A stretch of 64,000 nt of DNA from DASZVP01 sp035546935 (GCA_035546935.1 DASZVP010000002.1:310001-374000), one strand, 5' to 3'. Counted from the stretch's first letter, positions 15,293 through 25,964 are shown. Notes: a model not told the origin generated them from the letters alone. Made by a program: numbers and translations.

Positions 15293-16357
15293 ATGTTCAA
15301 AGCCAAACGATATCTGTTGGTAGCGACAATGCTAGTCGTCGCACTGCTGATGCCAGCCTTTGCTGATGCCACGCAGCTGAATCAAGCCGGCGTCCGATTG
15401 GGCCGTTTAGGCATCAGTGCCAGCGCTAATAATGATCTGTTAGTAACATTTAAGCTGAAGACCGCGCCAAATAGTGTGGCCAAAATCGCTGTGACGTTGC
15501 CCACCGGCTTTAGTGTAACTGCCGGATCACCGGCCGTTGCGACCACTGGATTCCCGTCTACGCCCGCCGGCATTACGGCACCGCCAGGGGTGCTAAGTGC
15601 TACGGCGGTATCGGGCGGCGCTGGTCTCGGTGGTACAATCACGGTCAGCGGCCTAACCTCGGCCAGCTTAAATGCCACCACTCTCTACGGTTTTGACATC
15701 GCCGGCGGTACAGTGACCAACCCGGCTAGCGCAGGTCAGTATAATCTGACTGTAGTGAGCGAAAATGGCAGCAATGCTGCAATTGATACGACTCTTACCC
15801 CTGTCTATATCTATGGCGCCAGCACCAACCAGGACCAGATTAGTGTTAATGCTTCGGTGGCGCCAACCTTTATATTTAGCTTGAGCTCGAACAGCGACAC
15901 CGTGCCGACGGCCGACCCGAGCAGCATCCAGACATCTGCAGGCGTAAATATGGTCGTAGGCACAAACTCACCTCTGGGCTACACGGCATACGTAAAATCG
16001 GCCAATGGCGCGCTGGCATCAGCCAGCAACCCTGGGACGCCGATCACAACTGGAACTTTTGACGGCACACCGGACGCCTTGTCGGCCGGCGCCACAAATT
16101 ACGGGTTCGTGCCGAGCACGGGCGCCAGCTGCTCCAGCTGTACCGGCACTTTGTCCTACAACAGTGAATATTTGATCGCCGATGGCACTCACGCCGGTGC
16201 TTTCAACGGCACCAGCTTTGCCGCTTTCGTGTCGCGCAGTGGTTACACGAATGCCGACACAGTCAGTCTGAAAGAGCGGGTAACGGTTGCCACCACCACC
16301 GCTTACGCCAATGATTACGCCGACACTTTGACAATCGTCGCGGCCGGCAATTATTAG
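15293..16357 (+). CDS. Secreted surface protein, tandem paralogue 2
   Basis: 354 residues with signal peptide 'FKAKRYLLVATMLVVALLMPAFADA'. The mature start 'TQLNQAGVRLGRLGISASANNDLLVTFKL' and the second-domain start 'ISVNASVAPTFIFSLSSNSDTVPTADPS' align along the whole length with the preceding protein, so this is a tandem duplication that has diverged to roughly half identity by eye. The Cys pair near 'CSSC' and the terminal 'DYADTLTIVAAGNY' are conserved. No enzymatic motif. Confidence 0.75.
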   Translation: MFKAKRYLLVATMLVVALLMPAFADATQLNQAGVRLGRLGISASANNDLLVTFKLKTAPNSVAKIAVTLPTGFSVTAGSPAVATTGFPSTPAGITAPPGVLSATAVSGGAGLGGTITVSGLTSASLNATTLYGFDIAGGTVTNPASAGQYNLTVVSENGSNAAIDTTLTPVYIYGASTNQDQISVNASVAPTFIFSLSSNSDTVPTADPSSIQTSAGVNMVVGTNSPLGYTAYVKSANGALASASNPGTPITTGTFDGTPDALSAGATNYGFVPSTGASCSSCTGTLSYNSEYLIADGTHAGAFNGTSFAAFVSRSGYTNADTVSLKERVTVATTTAYANDYADTLTIVAAGNY

Positions 16358-16375
16358 TCTGTTATACTGAGGTTA

Positions 16376-17467
16376 ATGAAACGTCTTGCTTGGGGGAGCT
16401 TGGCTCTAATTGGGCTAGTTGCTGGTTTGCTATTCGGTGGGCAGGCGCACGCAGCCGCGCCACGTGGCGGTTTCAACATTATCACTTCGCCTTTACCGAT
16501 CAAGTTATCGACGCCTCCTGGTCGTACGGTGACGACTGAGCTGCGCATGAAAAATCAGGGTACGTCAGCTGAGGGAATTAAAGTTGGCCTGATGAAGTTT
16601 GGTGCCACTGGCGAAAACGGCGTGCCGGATCTGTTTAACCTGAGCCCCAAAGATACTTACGCCAGTTGGGTAAGTTTTTCGCCCAGCCGTTTCGTCGCCC
16701 AGCCGGGCGTCTGGCAAACCGTCAAAATGACTATCAATGTGCCTGCCGACGCCGGCCTCGGCTACTACTTGGCCGTTACTTTTTCACGGGACGCCACACT
16801 TGATCAAAAAGGGGCTACTAATTTGAACGGCAGCGTGGCCACGCTAGTGCTGCTCAATGTCGAGTCTGCTAACGAAAAACGTCAACTGCAAATTGTTAGC
16901 TTTACGGCCGACCATAACTTGTTTGAGTACCTGCCGGTGAACTTCAATATTCGTTTGCATAACCCTGGCAACATCTACATTGCGCCGGCCGGCAACATCT
17001 TTATAAATCGTGGCGGCAAGCAAGTAGCGGTCCTAGTTTTCAACCCGGCTGGCGGCAGTGTCCTGCCGGCCTCGAATCGTCTATACACTCAACCCTGGAG
17101 CGATGGGTTCCCGGTCTTCAAACCAATTAGCGTCAATCACAAGCCGATTACTGACGGCAAAGGCAAGCCCAAGATGTCGCTAAAATGGAATTTTGCCGAC
17201 CTCAATAAGTTCCGCTTCGGACACTACACGGCCAAACTGCTGGTGGTTTACAACAATGGTCAAGAGGATGTGCCCTTGCAAGCCAGCGTCAGTTTTTGGG
17301 TCTTGCCCTGGAAACTTATGCTACTGATTTTGATCATTTTAGCTGTTGTTGGTTATGGCATTTGGTCTTTGCTGCGATCCGGTGTTGCTAAAACTCGAAA
17401 AGGCGCCGCGCGAGTTCAGCAACTGCGCTCGAACCGTGGCTCGAAAAATGACAAGCCTCAAAGCTAG
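16376..17467 (+). CDS. Membrane-anchored DUF916-like surface protein 1
   Basis: 363 residues; an extended -10 TGTTATACT (hexamer 16363-16368) ends 7 nt before the ATG, so it is probably leaderless. Signal peptide 'LAWGSLALIGLVAGLLFGGQAHA', cut near AHA. The next ~150 residues are an Ig-like beta domain of the DUF916 (WxL-protein) type: 'PIKLSTPPGRTVTTELRMKNQG', 'WVSFSPSRFVAQPGVWQTVKMTINVPADAGLGYY'. A C-terminal transmembrane helix ('LMLLILIILAVVGYGIWSLL', ~residues 312-331) is followed by a basic cytoplasmic tail. Such proteins bind or chaperone surface polymers. The next gene encodes a related protein and overlaps it by 20 nt. Confidence 0.75.
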   Translation: MKRLAWGSLALIGLVAGLLFGGQAHAAAPRGGFNIITSPLPIKLSTPPGRTVTTELRMKNQGTSAEGIKVGLMKFGATGENGVPDLFNLSPKDTYASWVSFSPSRFVAQPGVWQTVKMTINVPADAGLGYYLAVTFSRDATLDQKGATNLNGSVATLVLLNVESANEKRQLQIVSFTADHNLFEYLPVNFNIRLHNPGNIYIAPAGNIFINRGGKQVAVLVFNPAGGSVLPASNRLYTQPWSDGFPVFKPISVNHKPITDGKGKPKMSLKWNFADLNKFRFGHYTAKLLVVYNNGQEDVPLQASVSFWVLPWKLMLLILIILAVVGYGIWSLLRSGVAKTRKGAARVQQLRSNRGSKNDKPQS

Positions 17468-18389
17468 ACGGCTTATCGCGGCTTTTGCCGTGCTGGTGAC
17501 CGTGTGCCTGCCGGCCTCCGCTGGTGCGGCGCCGGGCGGCATCAGCCTGAGCCCGTTTGAAAAATCGCTCAGCTTGAATCCGGGCGACAGCAGCCAGAGC
17601 TTCAACCTCAGCCTGACCAATCACACCAGCAGTCTGCAGGAATTGACCCTATCGGTACGCGACTTCGGTACGCTAAATAACACCGGTGGAATCATCCTGG
17701 AAGGCAGCAACCCATACACCCAAAAGTATGGGTTGTCCGCCTGGCTAAGCCTGGAAAAAGACGTAGTGGATCTGAACCCTGGCGAGACCAGCCAAGTCCT
17801 GATAACAGTTAACAATCAGTCATCCTTGACTCCGGGCGGCCATTACGGAGCAATTATTGCCAGCGTTAACAGCCTAAATCAGGCTGCCGACAATAATGTG
17901 GTTTTGAAGCAGCAGTTAGTGTCACTCGTACTGGTTAATAAGCGCGGCGGCGAGCACTACAACCTCAAGCTGACAAGTGTGAGCCACAGCGGCGGCTGGT
18001 TTTCGCTGCCCAAAAATGTCCGCTTGACCTTTCAAAACCCTGGCAATGTCCAGGTGGTGCCTAGAGGTGTGGTCAAGTTGGTAAGCCCGGCAGGCACCGT
18101 GATAGCGCAGGGCATTATCAATACTGGTTCGGCCTTTGTGCTGCCGGAAACATTTCGACAACTTGATGTGCCGCTGACAAAAATTCGCAGTTCTTTGCCG
18201 TGGCCAGGCCTTTATCACTTGGAAGTCGATTATCGGTACGATGGCATCACCAACTTCGCTGTTAACACCTATCGGCTGCGCTTTATTAACCTCGGGCTGT
18301 ATCTAGTGCTGGCGGTGATTCTGTCTATTCTGTGGCTTTGTCGCCGGCCAATTCTGCGTTGGTTCAAAACTCACGCCAACCCCCGTTAA
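17448..18389 (+). CDS. Membrane-anchored DUF916-like surface protein 2
   Basis: 313 residues from ATG 17448, inside the end of the previous gene; this start gives an immediate signal peptide ('LIAAFAVLVTVCLPASAGA'). The N-terminal beta domain 'ISLSPFEKSLSLNPGDSSQSFNLSLTNHTS' and 'VVDLNPGETSQVLITVNNQSSLTPGGHYGAI' match the DUF916-like fold of its neighbour. A second beta domain starts 'LTFQNPGNVQVVPRGVVKLV'. A C-terminal helix ('LGLYLVLAVILSILWL') and short basic tail anchor it. The 20-nt overlap suggests translational coupling and a heteromeric pair. Confidence 0.72.
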   Translation: MTSLKARRLIAAFAVLVTVCLPASAGAAPGGISLSPFEKSLSLNPGDSSQSFNLSLTNHTSSLQELTLSVRDFGTLNNTGGIILEGSNPYTQKYGLSAWLSLEKDVVDLNPGETSQVLITVNNQSSLTPGGHYGAIIASVNSLNQAADNNVVLKQQLVSLVLVNKRGGEHYNLKLTSVSHSGGWFSLPKNVRLTFQNPGNVQVVPRGVVKLVSPAGTVIAQGIINTGSAFVLPETFRQLDVPLTKIRSSLPWPGLYHLEVDYRYDGITNFAVNTYRLRFINLGLYLVLAVILSILWLCRRPILRWFKTHANPR

Positions 18390-18394
18390 AGCGC

Positions 18395-18423
18395 TTGCGT
18401 TTAGTCGTTAATTTTGCTACGAT
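18395..18423 (+). promoter_or_regulatory. Promoter of the S74 protein gene
   Basis: TTGCGT (18395-18400), 17 nt, then TACGAT (18418-18423) with an upstream TGC extended element. It starts a transcript with a ~40-nt leader and a GAGAGGTG Shine-Dalgarno. Confidence 0.55.
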
Positions 18424-18466
18424 TTAGTCAGAAGTTTAAAAAAGAAACACGAGAGGTGAAGATTCA

Positions 18467-21388
18467 GTGACCAAGCGTCTCTGGAAAATCAGTGTTTTGG
18501 CACTTCTGGCCATTTTTCTGGTGGCCGGTTTGCGCCTGCCAGCGGCCAACGCCAGCAACCCCACAACCATCAGTTTCCAGGGTAAAGTTGTAAACGCCAA
18601 TGGCACTAATGTTAGTGACGGAACTTACACTTTTGTTTTCAGGCTGTACAGCGTTAGCAGCGGCGGTTCAGCGGTTTGGACAGAAACTGACTCTTTAAGT
18701 GTTGCAGCGGGAGTCTTCCAGGTTAATTTAGGCGCTAACTGTCCATTTTTCACCGCCAACGCCTGCAACAGCAGCACGCCACTTAACTTTAGTACAAGCA
18801 ATAGTTTATACCTGGGCATAACTTTCAATAGTGACCCTGCCGGGGAAATGTCACCGCGCGTTCAATTGCAGTCTGTGCCTTACTCGTTTTATGCCGATAG
18901 TGCCGGTAACGCGACCAATCTCGGTGGCCGAGCAGCCAGCGGCTATGTCCAGCTGAGTCCAAATAGCGCCCAAACCGGATTCATTAACCTTGCCGGTGGC
19001 GACACTCTTATCAATAACACCGGCAGCAATAACACCAGTATTGGCGGCTCCAGCGGTACGCTCAATCTTGGCGGTGCCAGCAGCGGCATTATTACTTTGC
19101 AGAGTGGCGCTGCGATTAATGTTACGGCCGGGGCAGCATCGACCTGGAACTTTGGCAGCAACACCCTGGGCATCACTTCCTCTAAGCTAACTATCGATAC
19201 CAGCGGCAACACTACCTTAGGCGGGACTCTGGACGTCCAAGGTACAGGCAATAGCACAATTTCCGGCACCCTGACCTTTAATGGTGCTGGTGGCGCCTTG
19301 GCAAACCTAATTGATTTGGGTGCAAACATTCCTGCAACGGGGCAAAACCTCTTGGTATACCACGGAGGAAACTTCCGAACGGGGTTGGGCATCCAAACCA
19401 ATGTTTTTAGATTGTTTACCAGTACTGGTGCGATTTTCTCTTTTGGCCACGTAAGTACATCTGACGGCACAACATACACTGAAAATGCCCGTATCGACGC
19501 CAACGGTAACTTGGAAGTCGGGACAACGGCCGCAGCCAGCGCCAGGGTAGTCATTGCCGGTGCTGACGCCACCAGCTCAAACTTTGCCCTAAATGTGACC
19601 AACTCCACACCAAACAGCATATTGAGTGTGCGTGACGACGGCCAAATCACAATTGGAACCTTTACGACAGGGGTAGTGCACAGCAGCGCTGCCGGGGTAT
19701 TATCTAGCTCAGCGGTGGTTTTAGGCACTGATACTTCCGGTAGCTATGTTGCCAACCTTGGTACTTTGACTGGTCTGAGTACATCGGGCAACTCTGGCGC
19801 CGGCAGCACGCCGACCTTGTCTGTGCAGTATGGCTCGGCCGCCAACACCGCCGTTCAGGGCAACGTTACTTTTGCCTGTCCGAGCGCCGGCAGCAATTTA
19901 AGCGGCGGCGGCAATACCATTACTGAGGGAACCGGCGGCACCTGTACGGCTTTGGCAGTAGTGAATAACCCGACATTCAGCGGTCTAGTAACTGCGAATG
20001 GCGGATTAACCGTTGTTGGAGCTACAAACATTAATGCCAGCGGTACAGCCGCAACAAATATAGGTACGGGGAGTAGCGGCGCGGTTTCAATCGGGAGCGG
20101 TAGCAACACTTTTGCCTTAAATTCAACGGGCTTGGACATAAGTACAGCCGGCGCAATTTCTGGTGCCACCAGCATTACAGCCAGCGGCACTATTACCGGT
20201 GCAACTATTAACGCCACATCAAACTTCCAGGCCAATGGCACGCCTGGCGATAATGTGACGTGTACGGGCACACAATATCTGTCAGCACCGGAGGTGAACA
20301 AAGGTCTTGTTACCGGTGACGGTGGCTGTCGTAGTGTCGGTTTGTCTGACCAACGTCTGAAAACAAACATTACGTCATTGAGCAGCAACACCTTGGATAC
20401 GCTTGCGCAAGTCAACCCTGTCAACTTTTACTTTGATTGCGGCAATGCTTATTTTGCCCAGAGCAATACAGCTTGCGACACTAACCTGCAAACTGGTGTC
20501 ATTGCTCAGCAGCTGCAGCAGTTTTTACCGCAACTGGTGAGCGCTGACGAATGGGGATACCTGCACGTCGACTACCAGGGCCTGTCAGTGGAAGTGCTTA
20601 AAGGCGTCAGTGAACTTGCGAAGCACATTGATTCGGCCGGTAATGCCGACTTTGCAACCATTCTCGCTCCAAGCCTCACCAGTAGCGGCGCCCTGAGTAT
20701 AGATTCCGGCTCGGTGGGCAATGTGTCCATCGACACAGGCTCGCCGGCCACAATCAATATTGGTACCGATCGAGCAGCCGCCGTCAGCCTTTCGCGGGCC
20801 GGCCAAACAACTACCGTCAACGGTGGCCTCCGTGTTGATCAGACCGGCGACTTCAGCGGCGACGTAAACGTCGGCGGCAGCCTGAAGCTAAATGGTGCAT
20901 TCAACTTGGTTGGGCCTACCGGTGCAACAGTTATTAGCTTTGATAATAGCGGTAACGCCAATTTTAACGGCAACCTCAACCTAGCCAGCGCCTCCTTAAG
21001 CGGAGGCTTAACGGTTGGTGGCGATTTGAATGTTGCTGGTCTGAGCACTTTCCAAAAGCTTGCAACTTTCTTGGCCAAAACCATCTTCCGCCAGGACGTT
21101 GAGTTTGATGGCCACATCACCGTGGCCAGCGATACGGCCGGATATGCCTCTCTAAGGACGGGCGAATCAACAGTCCATGTCACTTTCACCAAGCCGTATG
21201 ACAATCCGCCAGTGGTCACGGTCAACATTGTTGATGGTCAATTCGGTTTGAGCGCTGTTAATAACATCACCAACCAAGGCTTTGATATAAGTTTGAGCGT
21301 TCCGGCTGCGGCACCGACAACCTTAAGTTGGATGGCGATCGGCGTCAACAGTCCGCAAACCGCCACTAACCCACCACCTGGCAACTAG
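18467..21388 (+). CDS. Large secreted repeat protein with internal S74 chaperone domain
   Basis: 973 residues from a GTG. Signal peptide 'ISVLALLAIFLVAGLRLPAANA'. Residues 30-140 resemble the N-terminal region of tail-fibre-like bacterial surface proteins ('TISFQGKVVNANGTNVSDG'). Then come several hundred residues of Gly/Thr/Ser/Asn-rich repeats (GALSIDSG, TNIGTGSSG types), probably a beta-helix. At about residue 625 'VGLSDQRLKTNITSLSSNTLDTL' begins a Peptidase_S74 intramolecular chaperone, with the Ser-Asp catalytic pair in SDQRLK. Unusually, about 230 residues of further repeats and a terminal domain follow it; S74 domains normally end the protein and are cut off. Likely a trimeric fibre or adhesin. 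Confidence 0.8.
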   Translation: MTKRLWKISVLALLAIFLVAGLRLPAANASNPTTISFQGKVVNANGTNVSDGTYTFVFRLYSVSSGGSAVWTETDSLSVAAGVFQVNLGANCPFFTANACNSSTPLNFSTSNSLYLGITFNSDPAGEMSPRVQLQSVPYSFYADSAGNATNLGGRAASGYVQLSPNSAQTGFINLAGGDTLINNTGSNNTSIGGSSGTLNLGGASSGIITLQSGAAINVTAGAASTWNFGSNTLGITSSKLTIDTSGNTTLGGTLDVQGTGNSTISGTLTFNGAGGALANLIDLGANIPATGQNLLVYHGGNFRTGLGIQTNVFRLFTSTGAIFSFGHVSTSDGTTYTENARIDANGNLEVGTTAAASARVVIAGADATSSNFALNVTNSTPNSILSVRDDGQITIGTFTTGVVHSSAAGVLSSSAVVLGTDTSGSYVANLGTLTGLSTSGNSGAGSTPTLSVQYGSAANTAVQGNVTFACPSAGSNLSGGGNTITEGTGGTCTALAVVNNPTFSGLVTANGGLTVVGATNINASGTAATNIGTGSSGAVSIGSGSNTFALNSTGLDISTAGAISGATSITASGTITGATINATSNFQANGTPGDNVTCTGTQYLSAPEVNKGLVTGDGGCRSVGLSDQRLKTNITSLSSNTLDTLAQVNPVNFYFDCGNAYFAQSNTACDTNLQTGVIAQQLQQFLPQLVSADEWGYLHVDYQGLSVEVLKGVSELAKHIDSAGNADFATILAPSLTSSGALSIDSGSVGNVSIDTGSPATINIGTDRAAAVSLSRAGQTTTVNGGLRVDQTGDFSGDVNVGGSLKLNGAFNLVGPTGATVISFDNSGNANFNGNLNLASASLSGGLTVGGDLNVAGLSTFQKLATFLAKTIFRQDVEFDGHITVASDTAGYASLRTGESTVHVTFTKPYDNPPVVTVNIVDGQFGLSAVNNITNQGFDISLSVPAAAPTTLSWMAIGVNSPQTATNPPPGN

Positions 21389-21397
21389 GCAATCTGC

Positions 21398-21403
21398 TAC
21401 AAT
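21398..21403 (+). promoter_or_regulatory. Extended -10 of the 21427 gene
   Basis: TACAAT preceded by TGC. It lies 23 nt before the start codon, and an AAAGGGG Shine-Dalgarno intervenes, so this gene has a conventional leader. Confidence 0.45.
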
Positions 21404-21426
21404 AGGCATTAAGCCAAAGGGGTAAT

Positions 21427-21906
21427 ATGCAGTCCACTACCAATTCGACGCGGACTTTTCAAACTTCGTCAACTCAGCCCAAGCAGCCGCCACGCCGGCA
21501 GTTTAAGCTGCCGCGAGTTAAACCTAAACTGCCAAAAATTACCGGTAAAAAAAGTGTTTGGCCCTGGCTGCTGGTTATTGTCTTAATTGCGGTGAGCTTG
21601 TTTTTATTCCAGCAATATCGTGAAGCCAAAGATAAGTTGCAGCACCAAAGCGGTGCCAGTCAACAGGCTGCGGGCGTGATTAGTCGAGTGCGCAAGCTGG
21701 TTGTTTTGCCAGCCAATGAAAAGCCTACCGTGGCCACTGTTCAGGATGCCAGCAAACTGCGCTCCCAGACCTTTTTTGCTAACGCCAGGAACGGCGACAA
21801 GGTCTTAATTTACGCCAATGAAAAGGAAGCCATACTGTACCGGCCCAGCACTAATCAAATTGTGACTATCGCGCCAGCCAGCACGGGTGTTGCACCTAAT
21901 CAGTAA
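21427..21906 (+). CDS. Hypothetical membrane-anchored protein
   Basis: 159 residues with a Shine-Dalgarno (AAAGGGG). A Pro/Lys/Arg-rich cytoplasmic N-terminus (residues 1-42, PKLPKITGKK) precedes one membrane helix ('VWPWLLVIVLIAVSLFLF', ~44-61), a short coiled-coil and an outer domain: 'LVVLPANEKPTVATVQDASKL', 'FFANARNGDKVLIYANEKEAILYRPSTNQIV'. That outer domain is a pattern I associate with conserved hypothetical proteins of Patescibacteria. No function is known. Its end overlaps the convergent histidine kinase by 11 nt. Confidence 0.65.
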   Translation: MQSTTNSTRTFQTSSTQPKQPPRRQFKLPRVKPKLPKITGKKSVWPWLLVIVLIAVSLFLFQQYREAKDKLQHQSGASQQAAGVISRVRKLVVLPANEKPTVATVQDASKLRSQTFFANARNGDKVLIYANEKEAILYRPSTNQIVTIAPASTGVAPNQ

Positions 21907-22588
21907 GCCGTAATTTTATTTGAAAACAGGTGCCGTGGCGCTTAGAACTGCTGACTGATATGTGGCCGTGAAAATCTTGCTCGACAAATTGCTTCACGAC
22001 AGCCAGGCCCAGCCCTAAGCCATGGCCAGCTTTAGACTTAGTGGAATAAAATGTCTCAAAGATATGTGGCAATTGCTGGGAGTTAATGCCGCATCCCCAA
22101 TCGCGGACACAGACTACCAGCCATTTGCCGTTTTGACGCAGAGTAATTGTCACGCGTTTGCCGTCTGTTTGCATGCCGGAGTAGGCGTCGATGGCGTTGA
22201 CCACTAAATTGGCAATAATTTGCTGGAATTTGACCGGGTCACCCCAAAGCCTATAGCTGGCTTTATTGTCCAGCTCAAGCCTAACTTTGGCCCGACGCGC
22301 TTGGGGCACCAGAACGCGCAAGACTTGATTAAGCTCGCTTTGCAGGTGAAACTGCTCGCGCTGGCTTTCCTGACGCAGTTGTTGCCGGGCCGCTTCCACA
22401 TAACGCTGCAATGTCTGCAAATGCCGACGTACACGGTGTAAATTGGGTTTTGCATCCAGGTATAAACTGGCTGCTGCCAGGGGGTTGCTAATTTCATGCA
22501 GCAGGCCAGCACTAAGGCGCCCGAATTCGGCGAAACGTTGCAGTTCTTCCAGGGCGTCGGTATCAAGCGTCACGCCTGTTTCTCCCAC
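21896..22588 (-). CDS. Cytoplasmic sensor histidine kinase
   Basis: 230 residues from a GTG that lies inside the response regulator gene (26-nt overlap). The H box is 'AGLLHEISNPLAAA' with phosphoacceptor His31, the N box 'QQIIANLVVNAIDAY', G1 'VRDWGCGI', F 'IFETFYSTK' and G2 'GHGLGLGLAVVKQF'. There is no membrane segment or recognisable sensor domain, so the input must be cytoplasmic or come through a partner protein. It autophosphorylates and passes phosphate to the regulator encoded just upstream. An alternative GTG at 22573 would still keep the H box. Confidence 0.92.
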   Translation of the reverse strand: MGETGVTLDTDALEELQRFAEFGRLSAGLLHEISNPLAAASLYLDAKPNLHRVRRHLQTLQRYVEAARQQLRQESQREQFHLQSELNQVLRVLVPQARRAKVRLELDNKASYRLWGDPVKFQQIIANLVVNAIDAYSGMQTDGKRVTITLRQNGKWLVVCVRDWGCGINSQQLPHIFETFYSTKSKAGHGLGLGLAVVKQFVEQDFHGHISVSSSKRHGTCFQIKLRLTD

Positions 22589-23273
22589 CAGGTTTGGAAA
22601 CTATAGCCAAGCGATAGCCGATTCCGTGCACAGTCTGGATTAAATGTTCGTCGAATGGTTTATCGATCTTGTCACGTAAGTATTTAATGTGCACGTCAAT
22701 GGTATTTGTCCAGGGGCCCCCACCATCTGGCCAGGCAGCATTGCTCAGCATCTGGCGGCTGACAGGCACGCCAGGATGGCGCATTAAACACTCTAACAAC
22801 GCAAACTCCTTGCGCCGCAGTCGGATGGGCTGACCGGCCCGCGTAACTTCGCGATTAATGGTATTAAGTTGCAAGTCGCCCAGCCTTAGCAGCTTATGGT
22901 CGACCCGGCCGGCTCGATCCCCTCGATTTAAGACGCGGATCCGAGCTTTGAGCTCGCCCAAACTAAACGGCTTAGTTAGATAATCGTCGGCTCCAGCATC
23001 CAAAAGCTTAATTTTACTTAATACCTGTGATTCGGCAGATAAAATCAGTATGGGCAAAGTACAGCCGGCCTCGCGCAGCCGCTCGCAAACTTGTAGCCCG
23101 GGCATGTCCGGCAAGTTAAGGTCCAGCAGGACAACATCAAACTCGCCGGCCGTGGCGTAACGCAGCCCAATTTGACCGGTCGAGGCAAGAGTAATTTGGT
23201 ATTCTAGCGCCGTGGCCTGCCGAAGCGCCGCGGCGATTTCGCGGTCATCCTCAATCAGCAGGATCTTCATCAT
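22563..23273 (-). CDS. OmpR-family response regulator
   Basis: 236 residues from ATG 23273 with AAGGTGG upstream. The receiver domain carries the acidic pair in 'LLIEDDREIAAAL', phosphoacceptor Asp51 ('VVLLDLNLPD') and the conserved Lys in 'DDYLTKPF'. The C-terminal winged helix reads 'LQLNTINREVTRAGQPIRLRRKEFALLECLMRHPG...VDVHIKYLRDKID' in type, ending 'IQTVHGIGYRL'. It is a transcription factor acting with the overlapping kinase. The AT-rich upstream region (23274-23367) has two TTTAATG direct copies that may be its own binding sites. Confidence 0.94.
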   Translation of the reverse strand: MMKILLIEDDREIAAALRQATALEYQITLASTGQIGLRYATAGEFDVVLLDLNLPDMPGLQVCERLREAGCTLPILILSAESQVLSKIKLLDAGADDYLTKPFSLGELKARIRVLNRGDRAGRVDHKLLRLGDLQLNTINREVTRAGQPIRLRRKEFALLECLMRHPGVPVSRQMLSNAAWPDGGGPWTNTIDVHIKYLRDKIDKPFDEHLIQTVHGIGYRLAIVSKPGGRNRRDA

Positions 23274-23367
23274 GCTACCACCTTGCATAACCCTACAAAT
23301 ACCACCATTAAATTAAATAAACATTAAATTTGTGAAAAAAGCAAGTACTTTTTATTGTATGTATTTT

Positions 23368-24171
23368 CTACGAAACGTTTTTAAGCTGTTTAAGCAGCGC
23401 TGGATCGGCAAAAGCGACAAACGGCAAACTGTATAGATCAGGTTTGTTATAGCGCAGCGGCTGCCAATCATCAGGGCAGAGGACTTGCCCGCCGGCGGCC
23501 CGGATTACGGCGTCAGCTGCGGCGGTATCCCATTCCATGTTGTTGCCAAGACGAGGGTAGAGGTCTACTTGCCCGTCAGCCACGTAACACAACTTAATAG
23601 ATGAACTGGATCTAAATTCGATATACTCGCCTAGGCCTTTTAAGAGCGCCGACGTGTCCGGGTCCAGATGGCGCCGGCTGGAGGCCACGACAGGCGGCTT
23701 ACGGCTGGGCTTTGTTTGCAGTGCAATTGGCGATTCGCTGCCTTTTTGGCGCCAGGCGCCCTCGCCGATTAAGCCCCAATATGTCATATCTTGGGCCGGC
23801 ACATAAACGGCGCCCAGCAGAGGTTGAGTGTCAACAATAAGCCCAATATTAACCGTGTAGTCGTCGCCGTTATCAACGAAGGCGGCCGTGCCGTCCAAGG
23901 GGTCGACCAGCCAAATCACGCGGCTCTTTTCGCGGCCCTCGGCCAGCTTGGGAGACTCCTCTGACACAATCGGTATGTCCGGAGTCAACTGCTGCAAACC
24001 CTTGATAATTACCTCGTTGGCGGCCAGATCGGCAGCAGTTACGGGCGAGGTGTCGGCTTTGGCTTGTGTTTGTAGGTCGCCAGATGTGGCGACGGCCTTG
24101 ATGGCCGCGCCAGCAGCTCTCGCCAAAGTGACGACTTCTTCTAAAACTTTGGGCCAGTCATAGTCTTGCAT
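23368..24171 (-). CDS. cysQ: 3'(2'),5'-bisphosphate nucleotidase (CysQ-like)
   Basis: 267 residues of the inositol monophosphatase superfamily. Metal ligands are in 'IVSEESP' and 'VDPLDGTAAFV', and the CysQ-type C-terminal motif is 'CYVADGQVDLYPRLGNNMEWDTAAADAVIRAAGG'. CysQ converts PAP, the by-product of sulfotransferases, to AMP and so relieves product inhibition. It is divergent from a PAPS synthase/sulfotransferase operon, which fits this role better than inositol metabolism. A TATACT -10 lies 10 nt before its ATG in a palindrome shared with the opposite gene. Confidence 0.9.
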   Translation of the reverse strand: MQDYDWPKVLEEVVTLARAAGAAIKAVATSGDLQTQAKADTSPVTAADLAANEVIIKGLQQLTPDIPIVSEESPKLAEGREKSRVIWLVDPLDGTAAFVDNGDDYTVNIGLIVDTQPLLGAVYVPAQDMTYWGLIGEGAWRQKGSESPIALQTKPSRKPPVVASSRRHLDPDTSALLKGLGEYIEFRSSSSIKLCYVADGQVDLYPRLGNNMEWDTAAADAVIRAAGGQVLCPDDWQPLRYNKPDLYSLPFVAFADPALLKQLKNVS

Positions 24172-24181
24172 GTCTATATCA

Positions 24182-24189
24182 AGTATACT
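24182..24189. promoter_or_regulatory. Palindromic bidirectional -10 of the sulfation cassette
   Basis: AGTATACT reads as a TATACT -10 box on both strands. Leftward it serves cysQ (ATG 10 nt away), rightward the ATP sulfurylase gene (35-nt leader with AAGGA). One site could therefore coordinate PAPS synthesis and PAP removal. Confidence 0.5.
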
Positions 24190-24224
24190 GGAGGTATATT
24201 TGTTAGCACAGTTTAAGGAATATC

Positions 24225-25964
<1,740 letters not shown>

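Noticed and set aside
23274..23367. PhoB-like box from the two TTTAATG copies upstream of the response regulator
   Set aside because: Their spacing (16 bp start to start) does not fit the usual 10-11 bp of OmpR-family sites, and the region is simply AT-rich.
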